NCBI GenBank assembly: GCA_020026335.1
Contig: JAHHQO010000017.1
Coordinates: 1-41,167, forward strand
DNA length: 41,167 bases
From: Alistipes sp.
GTDB lineage: Bacteria; Bacteroidota; Bacteroidia; Bacteroidales; Rikenellaceae
Reading direction: 5' to 3'
A program made the position numbers and the translations under genes. A model generated the notes under the pieces. The model was given only the letters and a program-made list of their open reading frames with translations, did no database searches and was not told the origin of the DNA. Position 1 is the first letter of the stretch, and the number at the start of each line of letters is the position of its first letter. Positions 25,521 through 32,397 of the stretch are shown here, piece by piece.

Positions 25521-25560
25521 AAAAAAACGGCAACCGAGCAAATTCGGCTGCCGTTTTTTT
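25521..25560 (+). terminator. Strong rho-independent terminator of the salvage operon
   Basis: An A-run plus ACGGCA-ACCGA stem pairs across a short loop with TCGGCTGCCGT followed by seven T. One A-C mismatch lies in a stem of about 17 pairs if the flanking A/T pairs are counted. It is about 50 bases after the last stop codon of the 13-gene set, and no hairpin of similar strength was noticed earlier in the set. Confidence 0.9.
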
Positions 25561-25596
25561 ATGGCGGTGATGGCGGTGATGGCGGTGATGGCGGTA
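25561..25596. repeat. Four-copy 9-base tandem repeat
   Basis: The unit ATGGCGGTG occurs four times in a row directly after the terminator, the last copy with one change (final base A). It is not in a gene. It could vary in copy number by slippage; no function is evident. Confidence 0.9.
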
Positions 25597-25618
25597 ACGG
25601 GGGTAAAACGATATGCTG

Positions 25619-25658
25619 AAAAAATCAAAAGTCGGGTCTTTTCATTGAAGCCCGACTT
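25619..25658 (-). terminator. Terminator of the nitroreductase-DUF2721 pair
   Basis: AAGTCGGG (25629-25636) pairs with CCCGACTT (25651-25658). On the minus strand the hairpin is followed by TTTGATTTTTT. It lies about 68 bases beyond the DUF2721 stop codon. A further small hairpin GGGGGA-CGC-TCCCCC lies between, at 25704-25718. Confidence 0.75.
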
Positions 25659-25725
25659 GGTGGCTTACGCTCCTCCGCACCCGTGGGGAGAGGATTTTCG
25701 ATAGGGGGACGCTCCCCCACTCCGA

Positions 25726-26118
25726 TTATTTGTCCATATCCTGCAAATGGATGTCGAGGGCGCGCACCGAGATGTGAATCTCCCACATCGACACGCCCAG
25801 CGAGCACATCAGCAGAAAGAGTGCGATGGCGAAGATGTAGACCGAAGTGAGGGTCCAGCCGATGTAGATGAGCAACATGGTCACCACGCAGAAAAACAGA
25901 CTCGCCACACCCAGAAACTGCATGAGGCGTGTGAGACTCAGTCGCAAACGCAGGTTGTCGATTTGCGCGTGGGTCACCTTGGTGGGGTTTTGGTGGTGCT
26001 GCTCGTTGAGACGGCGCACCAGCTGGGCATACGACAGAAAACGGTTGGTGTAAGCCAGCAGAATGAGCGACACCGCAGGGAAAAGCAATGCCGGTGTCGT
26101 GAGGGTTAATTCGTCCAT
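25726..26118 (-). CDS. DUF2721 family small membrane protein
   Basis: The 130-residue protein has three hydrophobic segments (about 8-25, 66-85 and 91-110) and the DUF2721 features LTTPALLFPAVSLILLAYTNRFL near the start and a charged, His-rich loop before the second helix. It has no signal peptide and should sit in the inner membrane. The family has no established function that I know of. It starts 14 bases after the nitroreductase gene ends, so both are probably made from one message. A terminator follows at 25619-25658. Confidence 0.8.
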   Translation of the reverse strand: MDELTLTTPALLFPAVSLILLAYTNRFLSYAQLVRRLNEQHHQNPTKVTHAQIDNLRLRLSLTRLMQFLGVASLFFCVVTMLLIYIGWTLTSVYIFAIALFLLMCSLGVSMWEIHISVRALDIHLQDMDK

Positions 26119-26132
26119 AATCTGTAAAAAAC

Positions 26133-26795
26133 TTATTTCTCGCTGCAGGGATTCTCCTTCCCGATGATGAGGTCGTCGAGCGAGAGCTTCGGCACGTAAT
26201 GCACACCGTCACGGCGGTAGTAGTCGGTGCTCTCGCCACTGTGTATTTCTTCCATTTCGATGGTGTCGGCACCGCGTCCCAATGCCAGAATCAGCAACGG
26301 ACGGCAGGGCAACGCGAACTCCTCCTGCACCTTGTCGGCATCGAATGCCGCGATGCAGATGCCGTTGAGTCCCATCTCCACCGCCTGCAGGAGCAGGGTC
26401 TGTGCCGCCATGCCGAGGTCGATGTCCACATAGCGCGTCTCCTCTGCCGAGGAGCAGATGATGATATACGCCGAGGGTGGTGTCTGGGGTGAAGGCAGCT
26501 TCAGTTCGGGCAGTGCCGCCCCCATCGAGATGAGGGGCAACATACGCCGCGCCTCGTCGTGCAGCACGGGGCGGTAGCGCAACACCTGGGCGTTGCGAGC
26601 CGACGGAAGACGATTGACCAGCGACAGGATACGCTCCATCTGGTCGTCACGCACTTCGAATTTAGGGTCGTAACTTCTGTGACTGCGGTTTTTGGTCACC
26701 AGACGCGAGAGCGTGCCCAACACCTTGTGGACAGGTTTCGAAGCCGGACGCGCGAAGTATTCCTCCATCTTGCGACCCAAATAATTATCTGCCAT
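26133..26795 (-). CDS. Nitroreductase family FMN oxidoreductase
   Basis: This 220-residue protein is a nitroreductase-fold flavoprotein expected to bind FMN and use NAD(P)H. The features seen are NRSHRSYDPKF near 35, where Arg and Ser would contact the FMN phosphate, LPSARNAQ near 65-72, and AAQTLLLQAVEMGLNGICI, the usual helix next to the active site. It is cytosolic. Physiological substrates of such enzymes (quinones, nitro compounds, unsaturated ketones) cannot be inferred from the sequence. It is followed closely by a DUF2721 gene and is divergent from a DUF486 gene. A TACCTTTG -7 element lies 20 bases upstream of the start. Confidence 0.85.
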   Translation of the reverse strand: MADNYLGRKMEEYFARPASKPVHKVLGTLSRLVTKNRSHRSYDPKFEVRDDQMERILSLVNRLPSARNAQVLRYRPVLHDEARRMLPLISMGAALPELKLPSPQTPPSAYIIICSSAEETRYVDIDLGMAAQTLLLQAVEMGLNGICIAAFDADKVQEEFALPCRPLLILALGRGADTIEMEEIHSGESTDYYRRDGVHYVPKLSLDDLIIGKENPCSEK

Positions 26796-26815
26796 TTTTC
26801 ATTTGTTAAGACCAA

Positions 26816-26823
26816 CAAAGGTA
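26816..26823 (-). promoter_or_regulatory. -7 element for the nitroreductase gene
   Basis: On the minus strand this reads TACCTTTG, matching TAnnTTTG, 20 bases before the ATG. No clear -33 TTTG was found. The same TACCTTTG occurs before the POT transporter gene. Confidence 0.5.
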
Positions 26824-26830
26824 GCAATAA

Positions 26831-26863
26831 TTTGCGAACATATCTTTTTTATCCGTAAATTTG
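26831..26863 (+). promoter_or_regulatory. Bacteroidetes-type promoter of the DUF486 gene
   Basis: TTTG at 26831-26834 and TAAATTTG at 26856-26863 are 21 bases apart, a full match in sequence and spacing to the Bacteroidetes consensus. It supports the ATG at 26893 as the start, with a leader of about 20-25 bases. Confidence 0.75.
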
Positions 26864-26892
26864 CCCCTTGTAAAAAAAATCGGAAAGACGAA

Positions 26893-27255
26893 ATGAAAGC
26901 ACTCGCCACCATTACACTGTTGATACTTTCCAATGCCTTCATGACACTGGCATGGTACGGACATATTGCCTTCAAATCCAAGATGGAACGCTTCGGCATG
27001 ATTACCATCATCTTCATCAGCTGGGGCATCGCCCTCTTCGAGTATTTCTGTCAGGTGCCTGCCAACCGCATCGGCAGTGCCGACCTCGGCGGCCCGTTCT
27101 CCATCTGGGAGCTGAAGGTCATTCAGGAGGTCATCTCGCTGACCGTCTTTTCGGTCTTCGTCCTCTTCTTCATGAAGGGCGACCCCGTCAAATGGAATCA
27201 CATCGCAGGCTTCATCTGTCTGATTATGGCGGTGTGGTTCATCTTCAAGAAGTAA
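26893..27255 (+). CDS. DMT-family small membrane protein (DUF486)
   Basis: The 120-residue protein has four hydrophobic helices and the DUF486 motifs NAFMTLAWYGH and WGIALFEYFCQVPANRIG, with IWELKVIQEVISL and HIAGFICLIMAVWFIFKK at the end. DUF486 is a small branch of the drug/metabolite transporter superfamily; the substrate is unknown. I chose the ATG at 26893 because the promoter at 26831-26863 lies upstream of it; an in-frame ATG at 26803 would lie before that promoter and would add an atypical Cys- and Lys-rich leader. The DUF5074 lipoprotein gene follows after 22 bases and may be co-transcribed. Confidence 0.85.
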   Translation: MKALATITLLILSNAFMTLAWYGHIAFKSKMERFGMITIIFISWGIALFEYFCQVPANRIGSADLGGPFSIWELKVIQEVISLTVFSVFVLFFMKGDPVKWNHIAGFICLIMAVWFIFKK

Positions 27256-27277
27256 CAATTAACAAATATCAGTAATT

Positions 27278-28408
27278 ATGAAAAACTTATTCAAAGTCTT
27301 ATTCCTGTCGTTTGCACTGGCGATGACCATCACCGCCTGCTCCGATGACGACAACAACGGCGGCAACGGCGGCAACGGCGGCATCGCGCCCAAATTCGAA
27401 GGCGCTTACATCCTCAACGAGGGCAACATGAGCAGCGAGACCGGCTCGCTCCACTTCCTCGATGCCCAGAACCATCTCTACGAGAATGTTTTTGCCACAG
27501 CCAACAGCGGCAAGCATCTGGGTAATGTTGCACAGGACATGTATATCCACAACAACAAAATCTATGTCGTGGCACAGAACGGTACTCGCGACACATTCTG
27601 CCACCTGACCGTTTTCGACAAGGACACCTACAAGCTGGTGGGCGAATACTACAAGGACCCCAATGCAGGAAAGGACAAGTACTCTCCTGCCGACTGGGTT
27701 ACCCACATCGCCGTACTCGATGAGGAGCATGTCTACCTGCGCGTCAACGGCAAGGGTATCTTCTGCCTCAACACCAAGACCGGCGAGAAGACCCCTGTCA
27801 AGGGCAGCGAGTCGGCACAGCAGCGCACGATGGTTGTTCTGGACGGCAAGGTGATTGCCATGGGCAACAAGAAGACCGGTTTCCTGGTTATCGAGAAGGA
27901 CAAGGAGGCTGTGGCTCACCCCGAAATCGCCGACATTCAGGGCATCGCCAAGACCTATGACGGCAACCTGTGGATGGTTGCTCCCACGACCATCTACAAA
28001 GTCAGCGGCAAGGACTTCAGCATCATCGACCAGCACGAAATCACCGACTTCAACGTGAACAAGGGCTACGGCAACGCTTCGGTCATCGGCTCTGCCAAGG
28101 GTAACATCTACTACGCCGACGATCGCGCAGGTGTGGTATGGAAGCACAACTTCGCCCGGAACACCACCACTTCGTTGTCGTTCAAGGAGTTCATGCCCAC
28201 CCCCTACAAGCTCTACAACGGTTTTGCAGTAAATCCTGTCAACGGTGACATCTACCTGGCACAGCTCAAGGACTACGGTAACGATTACCTCACCAACTCG
28301 GTGATTCGTCTCAAGGACAACGGTTCTAAGCTGGAGCTGGTTTGGGAGTCGGACAACAACCCCTTGCGTTTCTGCGCCGGCATCTTCTTCCCCGAGCAGT
28401 TCGAGTAA
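27278..28408 (+). CDS. DUF5074 beta-propeller surface lipoprotein (YncE-like)
   Basis: The 376-residue protein starts with a lipoprotein signal ending TAC, with Cys21 followed by SDDDNN. An acidic stretch right after the Cys is the known surface-export signal of Bacteroidetes lipoproteins, so the protein should face outward. A Gly/Asn-rich linker (GGNGGNGG) leads into a repeated beta-propeller with the DUF5074 opening ILNEGNMSSETGSL. Proteins of this type are often next to TonB-dependent receptors, and a similar propeller, BtuG, binds vitamin B12 in Bacteroides. No receptor or corrinoid gene is adjacent here, so its ligand is open. A strong terminator follows at 28485-28519. Confidence 0.82.
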   Translation: MKNLFKVLFLSFALAMTITACSDDDNNGGNGGNGGIAPKFEGAYILNEGNMSSETGSLHFLDAQNHLYENVFATANSGKHLGNVAQDMYIHNNKIYVVAQNGTRDTFCHLTVFDKDTYKLVGEYYKDPNAGKDKYSPADWVTHIAVLDEEHVYLRVNGKGIFCLNTKTGEKTPVKGSESAQQRTMVVLDGKVIAMGNKKTGFLVIEKDKEAVAHPEIADIQGIAKTYDGNLWMVAPTTIYKVSGKDFSIIDQHEITDFNVNKGYGNASVIGSAKGNIYYADDRAGVVWKHNFARNTTTSLSFKEFMPTPYKLYNGFAVNPVNGDIYLAQLKDYGNDYLTNSVIRLKDNGSKLELVWESDNNPLRFCAGIFFPEQFE

Positions 28409-28484
28409 GAGTGACTCACGCGTGGCGGAGCGGCTCCACACCCTCTGTCGCGTGATGTGAAATCGTCCACCATACAGACTTATC

Positions 28485-28519
28485 CACCCCGACCCTCCAC
28501 AGGTCGGGGTGATTTTTTT
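28485..28519 (+). terminator. Rho-independent terminator after the DUF5074 gene
   Basis: A perfect 10-pair stem CACCCCGACC / GGTCGGGGTG closes a seven-base loop and is followed by ATTTTTTT. It isolates the next gene pair from upstream transcription. Confidence 0.92.
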
Positions 28520-28613
28520 CGCCCCTCACCAAGCGATGCTCCGCCCACAGGGGAAAGCCGTCCGCCGATGCTCTATTTTTCGCCCGCGGCTGACAGGGTG
28601 TGCATATTTTTTG

Positions 28614-28621
28614 TATTTTTG
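28614..28621 (+). promoter_or_regulatory. -7 element immediately before the MBL-fold gene
   Basis: TATTTTTG matches TAnnTTTG and ends five bases before the ATG at 28627. If used, transcription would start at or near the ATG, giving an almost leaderless message. No -33 TTTG was seen at normal spacing. Confidence 0.45.
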
Positions 28622-28626
28622 TACTC

Positions 28627-29406
28627 ATGAAAATCACATTTTTGGGAACAGGAACATCTCAGGGTGTGCCTGTTATCGGCTGCCACTGCAAGGTCTGCCG
28701 TTCGGACGACCCGCGCGACAAACGTCTGCGCACCTCCGCCATGATAGAAACTCGCGGTGTGAGACTGGTCATCGATGCCGGTCCCGACTTCCGCTATCAG
28801 ATGCTCCGCACGGGTGTTTCGCACATCGACGGCATACTGCTCACCCACGAACACAAGGACCACATCGGCGGTCTGGACGATGTCAGAGCGTTTAATTTTG
28901 TCGATTACCCCAACATCCACAAGGTGGACATCTACGCCATGCCCACCACGGTGGAGTGTGTGAAAAAGGATTTCAGCTACGCCTTCGCGCAGAACAAATA
29001 CCGCGGAGTCCCCGAAATGGTGTTGCACACGCTGACCCCCGGCGAGAAATTCTCGGTCTGCGGGGTGGAGATTATCCCCGTGGCAGGTCACCACTCGCGA
29101 TTCAGCGTGACGGGCTACCGCATCGGCAAGTTGGCTTATCTGACCGACTTCAAGACCATCGACCCCGAGGAGGAGGCAAAGCTCCACGGTCTGGACCTGC
29201 TGGTGGTCAATGCCCTGCGTTTCCTGCCCCACGACTCCCACTTCAACGTGAAGGAGGCGCTCGCCCTCATCGACAGGGTGAAGCCCCGAAGAGCACTGCT
29301 CACCCACATGTCGCACGACATCGGTCTGCACGCCGACTCCCACGACCTCCTGCCCGAGAATGTGGAGCTGGCCTACGACACTCTCGAAATAGAAATTAAC
29401 GATTGA
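28627..29406 (+). CDS. MBL-fold metallohydrolase, PhnP-like
   Basis: The 259-residue cytosolic protein has the metallo-beta-lactamase HxHxDH motif (THEHKDHIGG, near residues 76-85) for two metal ions. The opening GTGTSQGVPVIGCHCKVC has a Cys-rich zinc site as in PhnP-type cyclic phosphodiesterases. It should hydrolyse a phosphodiester, perhaps a cyclic nucleotide or cyclic ribose phosphate, but no phn genes are nearby. I start it at 28627 because the conserved beta-strand MKITFLGTGTS begins there; an in-frame ATG at 28600 would lie upstream of the -7 element. The SDR gene follows one base after its stop codon, so the two are almost surely translated together. Confidence 0.85.
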   Translation: MKITFLGTGTSQGVPVIGCHCKVCRSDDPRDKRLRTSAMIETRGVRLVIDAGPDFRYQMLRTGVSHIDGILLTHEHKDHIGGLDDVRAFNFVDYPNIHKVDIYAMPTTVECVKKDFSYAFAQNKYRGVPEMVLHTLTPGEKFSVCGVEIIPVAGHHSRFSVTGYRIGKLAYLTDFKTIDPEEEAKLHGLDLLVVNALRFLPHDSHFNVKEALALIDRVKPRRALLTHMSHDIGLHADSHDLLPENVELAYDTLEIEIND

Positions 29407-29407
29407 T

Positions 29408-30223
29408 ATGAAAACATTAGAAGGTAAAATTATTGTCATCACGGGCGCATCGTCGGGTATCGGCGAGGCCATGGCGCGCGAATATGCCGCCGCAGGTGCC
29501 AAGGTGGTACTCGGCGCACGCAGCGTGGATAAATTGCAGCACATCGTCTCCGAGATTACGGAGAAGGGCGGTCAGGCGGCCTTTGCAGGGGTCGATGTCA
29601 CCCGCCCCGAGGAGTGCAAGCACCTCATCGACACGGCGGTCGATACCTTTGGCGGTATCGATGTGCTGATTTGCAATGCAGGTCTGTCGATGCGCGCCAT
29701 CTTCGACGATGTGGACCTCGCGGTGCTCCACAAGCTCATGGACGTGAACTTCTGGGGTGCGGTCAACTGCTGCAAGTATGCACTGCCCTACATTCAGGAG
29801 TCGAAGGGTTCGATTGTCGGCATCTCGTCGGTGGCCGGTCTTCACGGTCTGCCCGGACGCACCGGCTACTCGGCTTCGAAGTACGCCATGACAGGTTTCC
29901 TCGAGACCCTGCGCATCGAGAACCTCAAGAAGGGTATTCATGTGATGATTGCCTGCCCCGGATTTACGGCTTCCAACGTGCGTTTCTCGGCACTCACCGC
30001 CGACGGCTCACAGCAGGGCGAGACACCGCGTGACGAGTCGAAGATGATGACCGCCGAGGAGGTCGCCCACCGCGTGGCAAAGGGTATCCTCAACCGCAAG
30101 CGTCTTTGTCTGATGGAAATTGAGGGTCGCGCCACCTTCTTCTTCAAGAAGTTCTGCCCCGCATTCGTGGACAAGATGTTCTACTACGTGATGTCGAAAG
30201 AGCCGGACAGCCCCTTCAAATAA
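29408..30223 (+). CDS. Short-chain dehydrogenase/reductase (SDR family)
   Basis: The 271-residue protein is a classical SDR: the Rossmann cofactor loop TGASSGIGEA (12-21), an Asn-Ala-Gly (LICNAG), the catalytic Ser in GISSVAG and the YSASK catalytic pair. An Arg (GARSVDK) after the second strand suggests NADP(H) preference. The C-terminal tail is Phe/Lys-rich (FFFKKF), which may touch the membrane, as in DHRS7-like SDRs. It starts one base after the MBL-hydrolase stop codon. Substrate unknown. Bases 30224-30335 show no gene. Confidence 0.88.
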   Translation: MKTLEGKIIVITGASSGIGEAMAREYAAAGAKVVLGARSVDKLQHIVSEITEKGGQAAFAGVDVTRPEECKHLIDTAVDTFGGIDVLICNAGLSMRAIFDDVDLAVLHKLMDVNFWGAVNCCKYALPYIQESKGSIVGISSVAGLHGLPGRTGYSASKYAMTGFLETLRIENLKKGIHVMIACPGFTASNVRFSALTADGSQQGETPRDESKMMTAEEVAHRVAKGILNRKRLCLMEIEGRATFFFKKFCPAFVDKMFYYVMSKEPDSPFK

Positions 30224-30335
30224 TTGCTTCGGCGGGGGGGCAAACGACAAAAGGACGCAACGAAGCGACAACGCAACGGCAATCCCTTTGTTCGCGCCAG
30301 CGGCAGTCTCTCCCCTCACCGCAAGTGACAGGTAC

Positions 30336-30372
30336 AAAAAAAGGTCGGAATTTTTCAATTCCGACCTTTTTG
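30336..30372. terminator. Bidirectional terminator between the SDR gene and the POT transporter gene
   Basis: AAAAAGGTCGGAATT (30338-30352) pairs perfectly with AATTCCGACCTTTTT (30357-30371) around a TTTC loop. A-runs and T-runs on both sides suit convergent genes. Its core resembles the terminator at 66-106. Confidence 0.9.
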
Positions 30373-30392
30373 TTTTATCCTCTTTTCGGAGG

Positions 30393-32063
30393 TTATGCAG
30401 TGGCGTGCTCCAGCTTCTTCATAATCGAGAAGATGAAGAGTGCCGAGATGAGACAGAGGACGATAAGGATAGTCCAGAGTACCCACAACGGAAGACCGCC
30501 CCACAGAATACCGATAATCGAGACGAGGTAGTTACCCACGGCAGTGGCAGCGAACCAACCACCCATCATCAGACCCTTATACTTGGGAGGTGCCACCTTC
30601 GACACGAACGAGATACCCATCGGCGAGAGGAACAACTCCGCGAAGGTCAGCACGAGGTAGGTCGAAATCAGCAGGTTGGGGGTTACACGATAGTCGGCAG
30701 TGGTCGAAGCCAAATCATCGGGAATGGGAAGACCCATAGAACCTACCGCCATGATGGTGAAGCCCAGAGCGGCGATGAACATACCTATACCGATTTTACG
30801 GGGAGCCGAAGGCTCTTTGCCACGCTTGGCCAGCGCACCGAACACCGCCATCGAAATGGGGGTCAATGCCACCACGAAGAAGGGGTTGAACTGCTGGAAC
30901 TTCTGGGGCAGGACAGCCACCTCGGTGTCACCCATGGCGAAATACTTGCTCACCAGAAGTGCAACGGCACCGACGGCCACAAGACCCGACACCAGTCTCT
31001 CCTTGGCTTTCGAAGCCTGTGCAAAGGCAATGGCACCGTAGACGAAGAAGATAATCAGGACGAGGTTAATCACATCGAAACCGATACGCGACAGACCCGT
31101 AACCGAGGTTGCGGTGTAGTCACGCGCGAAGAAGGTGAGCGTCAGACCGTTCTGGTGGAAGGCCATCCAGAAGAAAATCACAACGGCATAGACCAGCAAC
31201 AGAGCGGTGATGCGCGACTTGTTCTGCTCGGGAGTCAGCTCCACGACCTCCTCCTTCTGCTCGGGAGTGGCACTCTTGACATTCACATCGGCGTGCTTGA
31301 AAGTACGCTTGCCCAGCACGTAAATCGCCATCGAGATGATGAGCGAGAGGCAGGCTACGGCAAAGCCCCAGTGATAGGAGCCCGACAGGCTGTTGATATA
31401 AGCATTGGCGAAACCTTCGAGGTCATTGACATACTCGGCACCCTGAGCTGCGGCCAGATTCGAGAACTTGGCGAGAGCCTCCGACGAGATGCTGCCGTCG
31501 AGGAAGCTGTGAGCCAGAGCCGGAATGTCGGCGTTGTAGGAGAAGCCGTCCTTACCCATGTACCACTCGGTAATCTTCTCGGCCGCGGTGGGAGCAAACA
31601 ATGCGCCGACGTTGATGGCCATGTAGAAAATCGAGAAAGCCGTATCACGCTTTGCCGAATACTTGGGGTCGTCGTAGAGGTTACCCACCATCACCTGGAG
31701 GTTACCCTTGAAAAGACCCGTACCCAAAGCGATGAGGAACAGCGCGCCAAACATGGCGGCCATACCGGTTACATCGGTGCCTGTGGGAATGGCCAGACAC
31801 ACATAACCGAGGAACATGACGATGATACCGGTGGTGACCATTTTACCGTAACCGAACTTGTCGGCCAGATAACCGCCCAACACGGGGAGGAAGTAGACCA
31901 GTGCAAGGAAACCTGCAAAGACATTGGAGGTCACACCCGATGAAAAACCGAATTTTGCCTGCAAAAAGAGCGTGAAGATGGCAAGCATGGTATAGTAGCC
32001 GAATCGCTCGCCGGTGTTAGCAAGCGACAACACCCACAAACCTTTTGGTTGTCCGTTAAACAT
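30393..32063 (-). CDS. Proton-dependent oligopeptide transporter (POT/PTR2 family)
   Basis: The 556-residue inner-membrane protein has many hydrophobic helices and the POT opening NTGERFGYY. The usual first Glu of the ExxERFxYY motif is Asn16 here, while Glu19-Arg20 are kept. GTGLFKGN carries the conserved Lys of helix 4. POT proteins import di- and tripeptides with protons; the family also moves other solutes. Peptides freed by the amidase and hydrolase of the salvage operon could be substrates, but the gene is separate and on the other strand. It is preceded by a TACCTTTG -7 element and ends at a bidirectional terminator. Confidence 0.9.
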   Translation of the reverse strand: MFNGQPKGLWVLSLANTGERFGYYTMLAIFTLFLQAKFGFSSGVTSNVFAGFLALVYFLPVLGGYLADKFGYGKMVTTGIIVMFLGYVCLAIPTGTDVTGMAAMFGALFLIALGTGLFKGNLQVMVGNLYDDPKYSAKRDTAFSIFYMAINVGALFAPTAAEKITEWYMGKDGFSYNADIPALAHSFLDGSISSEALAKFSNLAAAQGAEYVNDLEGFANAYINSLSGSYHWGFAVACLSLIISMAIYVLGKRTFKHADVNVKSATPEQKEEVVELTPEQNKSRITALLLVYAVVIFFWMAFHQNGLTLTFFARDYTATSVTGLSRIGFDVINLVLIIFFVYGAIAFAQASKAKERLVSGLVAVGAVALLVSKYFAMGDTEVAVLPQKFQQFNPFFVVALTPISMAVFGALAKRGKEPSAPRKIGIGMFIAALGFTIMAVGSMGLPIPDDLASTTADYRVTPNLLISTYLVLTFAELFLSPMGISFVSKVAPPKYKGLMMGGWFAATAVGNYLVSIIGILWGGLPLWVLWTILIVLCLISALFIFSIMKKLEHATA

Positions 32064-32103
32064 AGTTTTAGAAGATGTGTTAATAATTAAATTTGAATTT
32101 CTA

Positions 32104-32111
32104 CAAAGGTA
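32104..32111 (-). promoter_or_regulatory. -7 element for the POT transporter gene
   Basis: On the minus strand this reads TACCTTTG, identical to the element before the nitroreductase gene. It lies 40 bases before the ATG. No -33 match was seen. Confidence 0.5.
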
Positions 32112-32342
32112 GAATTTTTTTTCGTAATTCTACACCCGTATTGCATCTTTAGAAGACAATTTCGACACCTTGAAACTCATTTTTTAAGATTATCCCCCGC
32201 TTTGGCCGACAATTTGTCACCTTTTCCACCCATTTTAGTGATAATTTCATCATCATCGACTCATCACACAGCCCCTTTCCTTCTCATTTTCACCTCCGAA
32301 AGGAGATTTTTCGCCTCCTCTGCGCCCCACTTTTCACGGGGC

Positions 32343-32378
32343 TTTGTGAGGAATTTCCACCGATTTTTCGTATATTTG
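32343..32378 (+). promoter_or_regulatory. Candidate promoter of glgB
   Basis: TTTG (32343-32346) and TATATTTG (32371-32378) resemble the Bacteroidetes promoter, but the spacing of 24 bases is longer than the usual 19-21. The -7 element ends 19 bases before the ATG. Confidence 0.5.
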
Positions 32379-32397
32379 TACTAAACACAGTTGTATC

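Larger units (their letters stand above)
32064..32397. promoter_or_regulatory. Divergent control region between the POT and glgB genes
   Basis: These 334 bases hold no gene. Besides candidate promoters for both directions, there is a direct repeat GACAATTT(CGA/GT)CACCTT-like at 32155-32171 and 32208-32223, possibly a pair of binding sites or chance. Confidence 0.5.

Noticed and set aside
25561..25596. CRISPR array
   Set aside because: The repeats are 9 bases long with no spacers, and no cas gene is nearby.
26803..26892. Earlier in-frame start for the DUF486 protein
   Set aside because: The promoter (26831-26863) lies downstream of that ATG, and the added residues do not fit the family.
27278..28408. 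Vitamin B12-binding BtuG
   Set aside because: The propeller lipoprotein type is similar, but there is no BtuB-like receptor, corrinoid gene or cobalamin riboswitch nearby, so the name is not supported.
30288..31943. Plus-strand open frame of 551 codons opposite the POT gene
   Set aside because: It crosses a terminator hairpin and is His/Glu/Gly-rich without any domain; the POT protein on the other strand is unmistakable.
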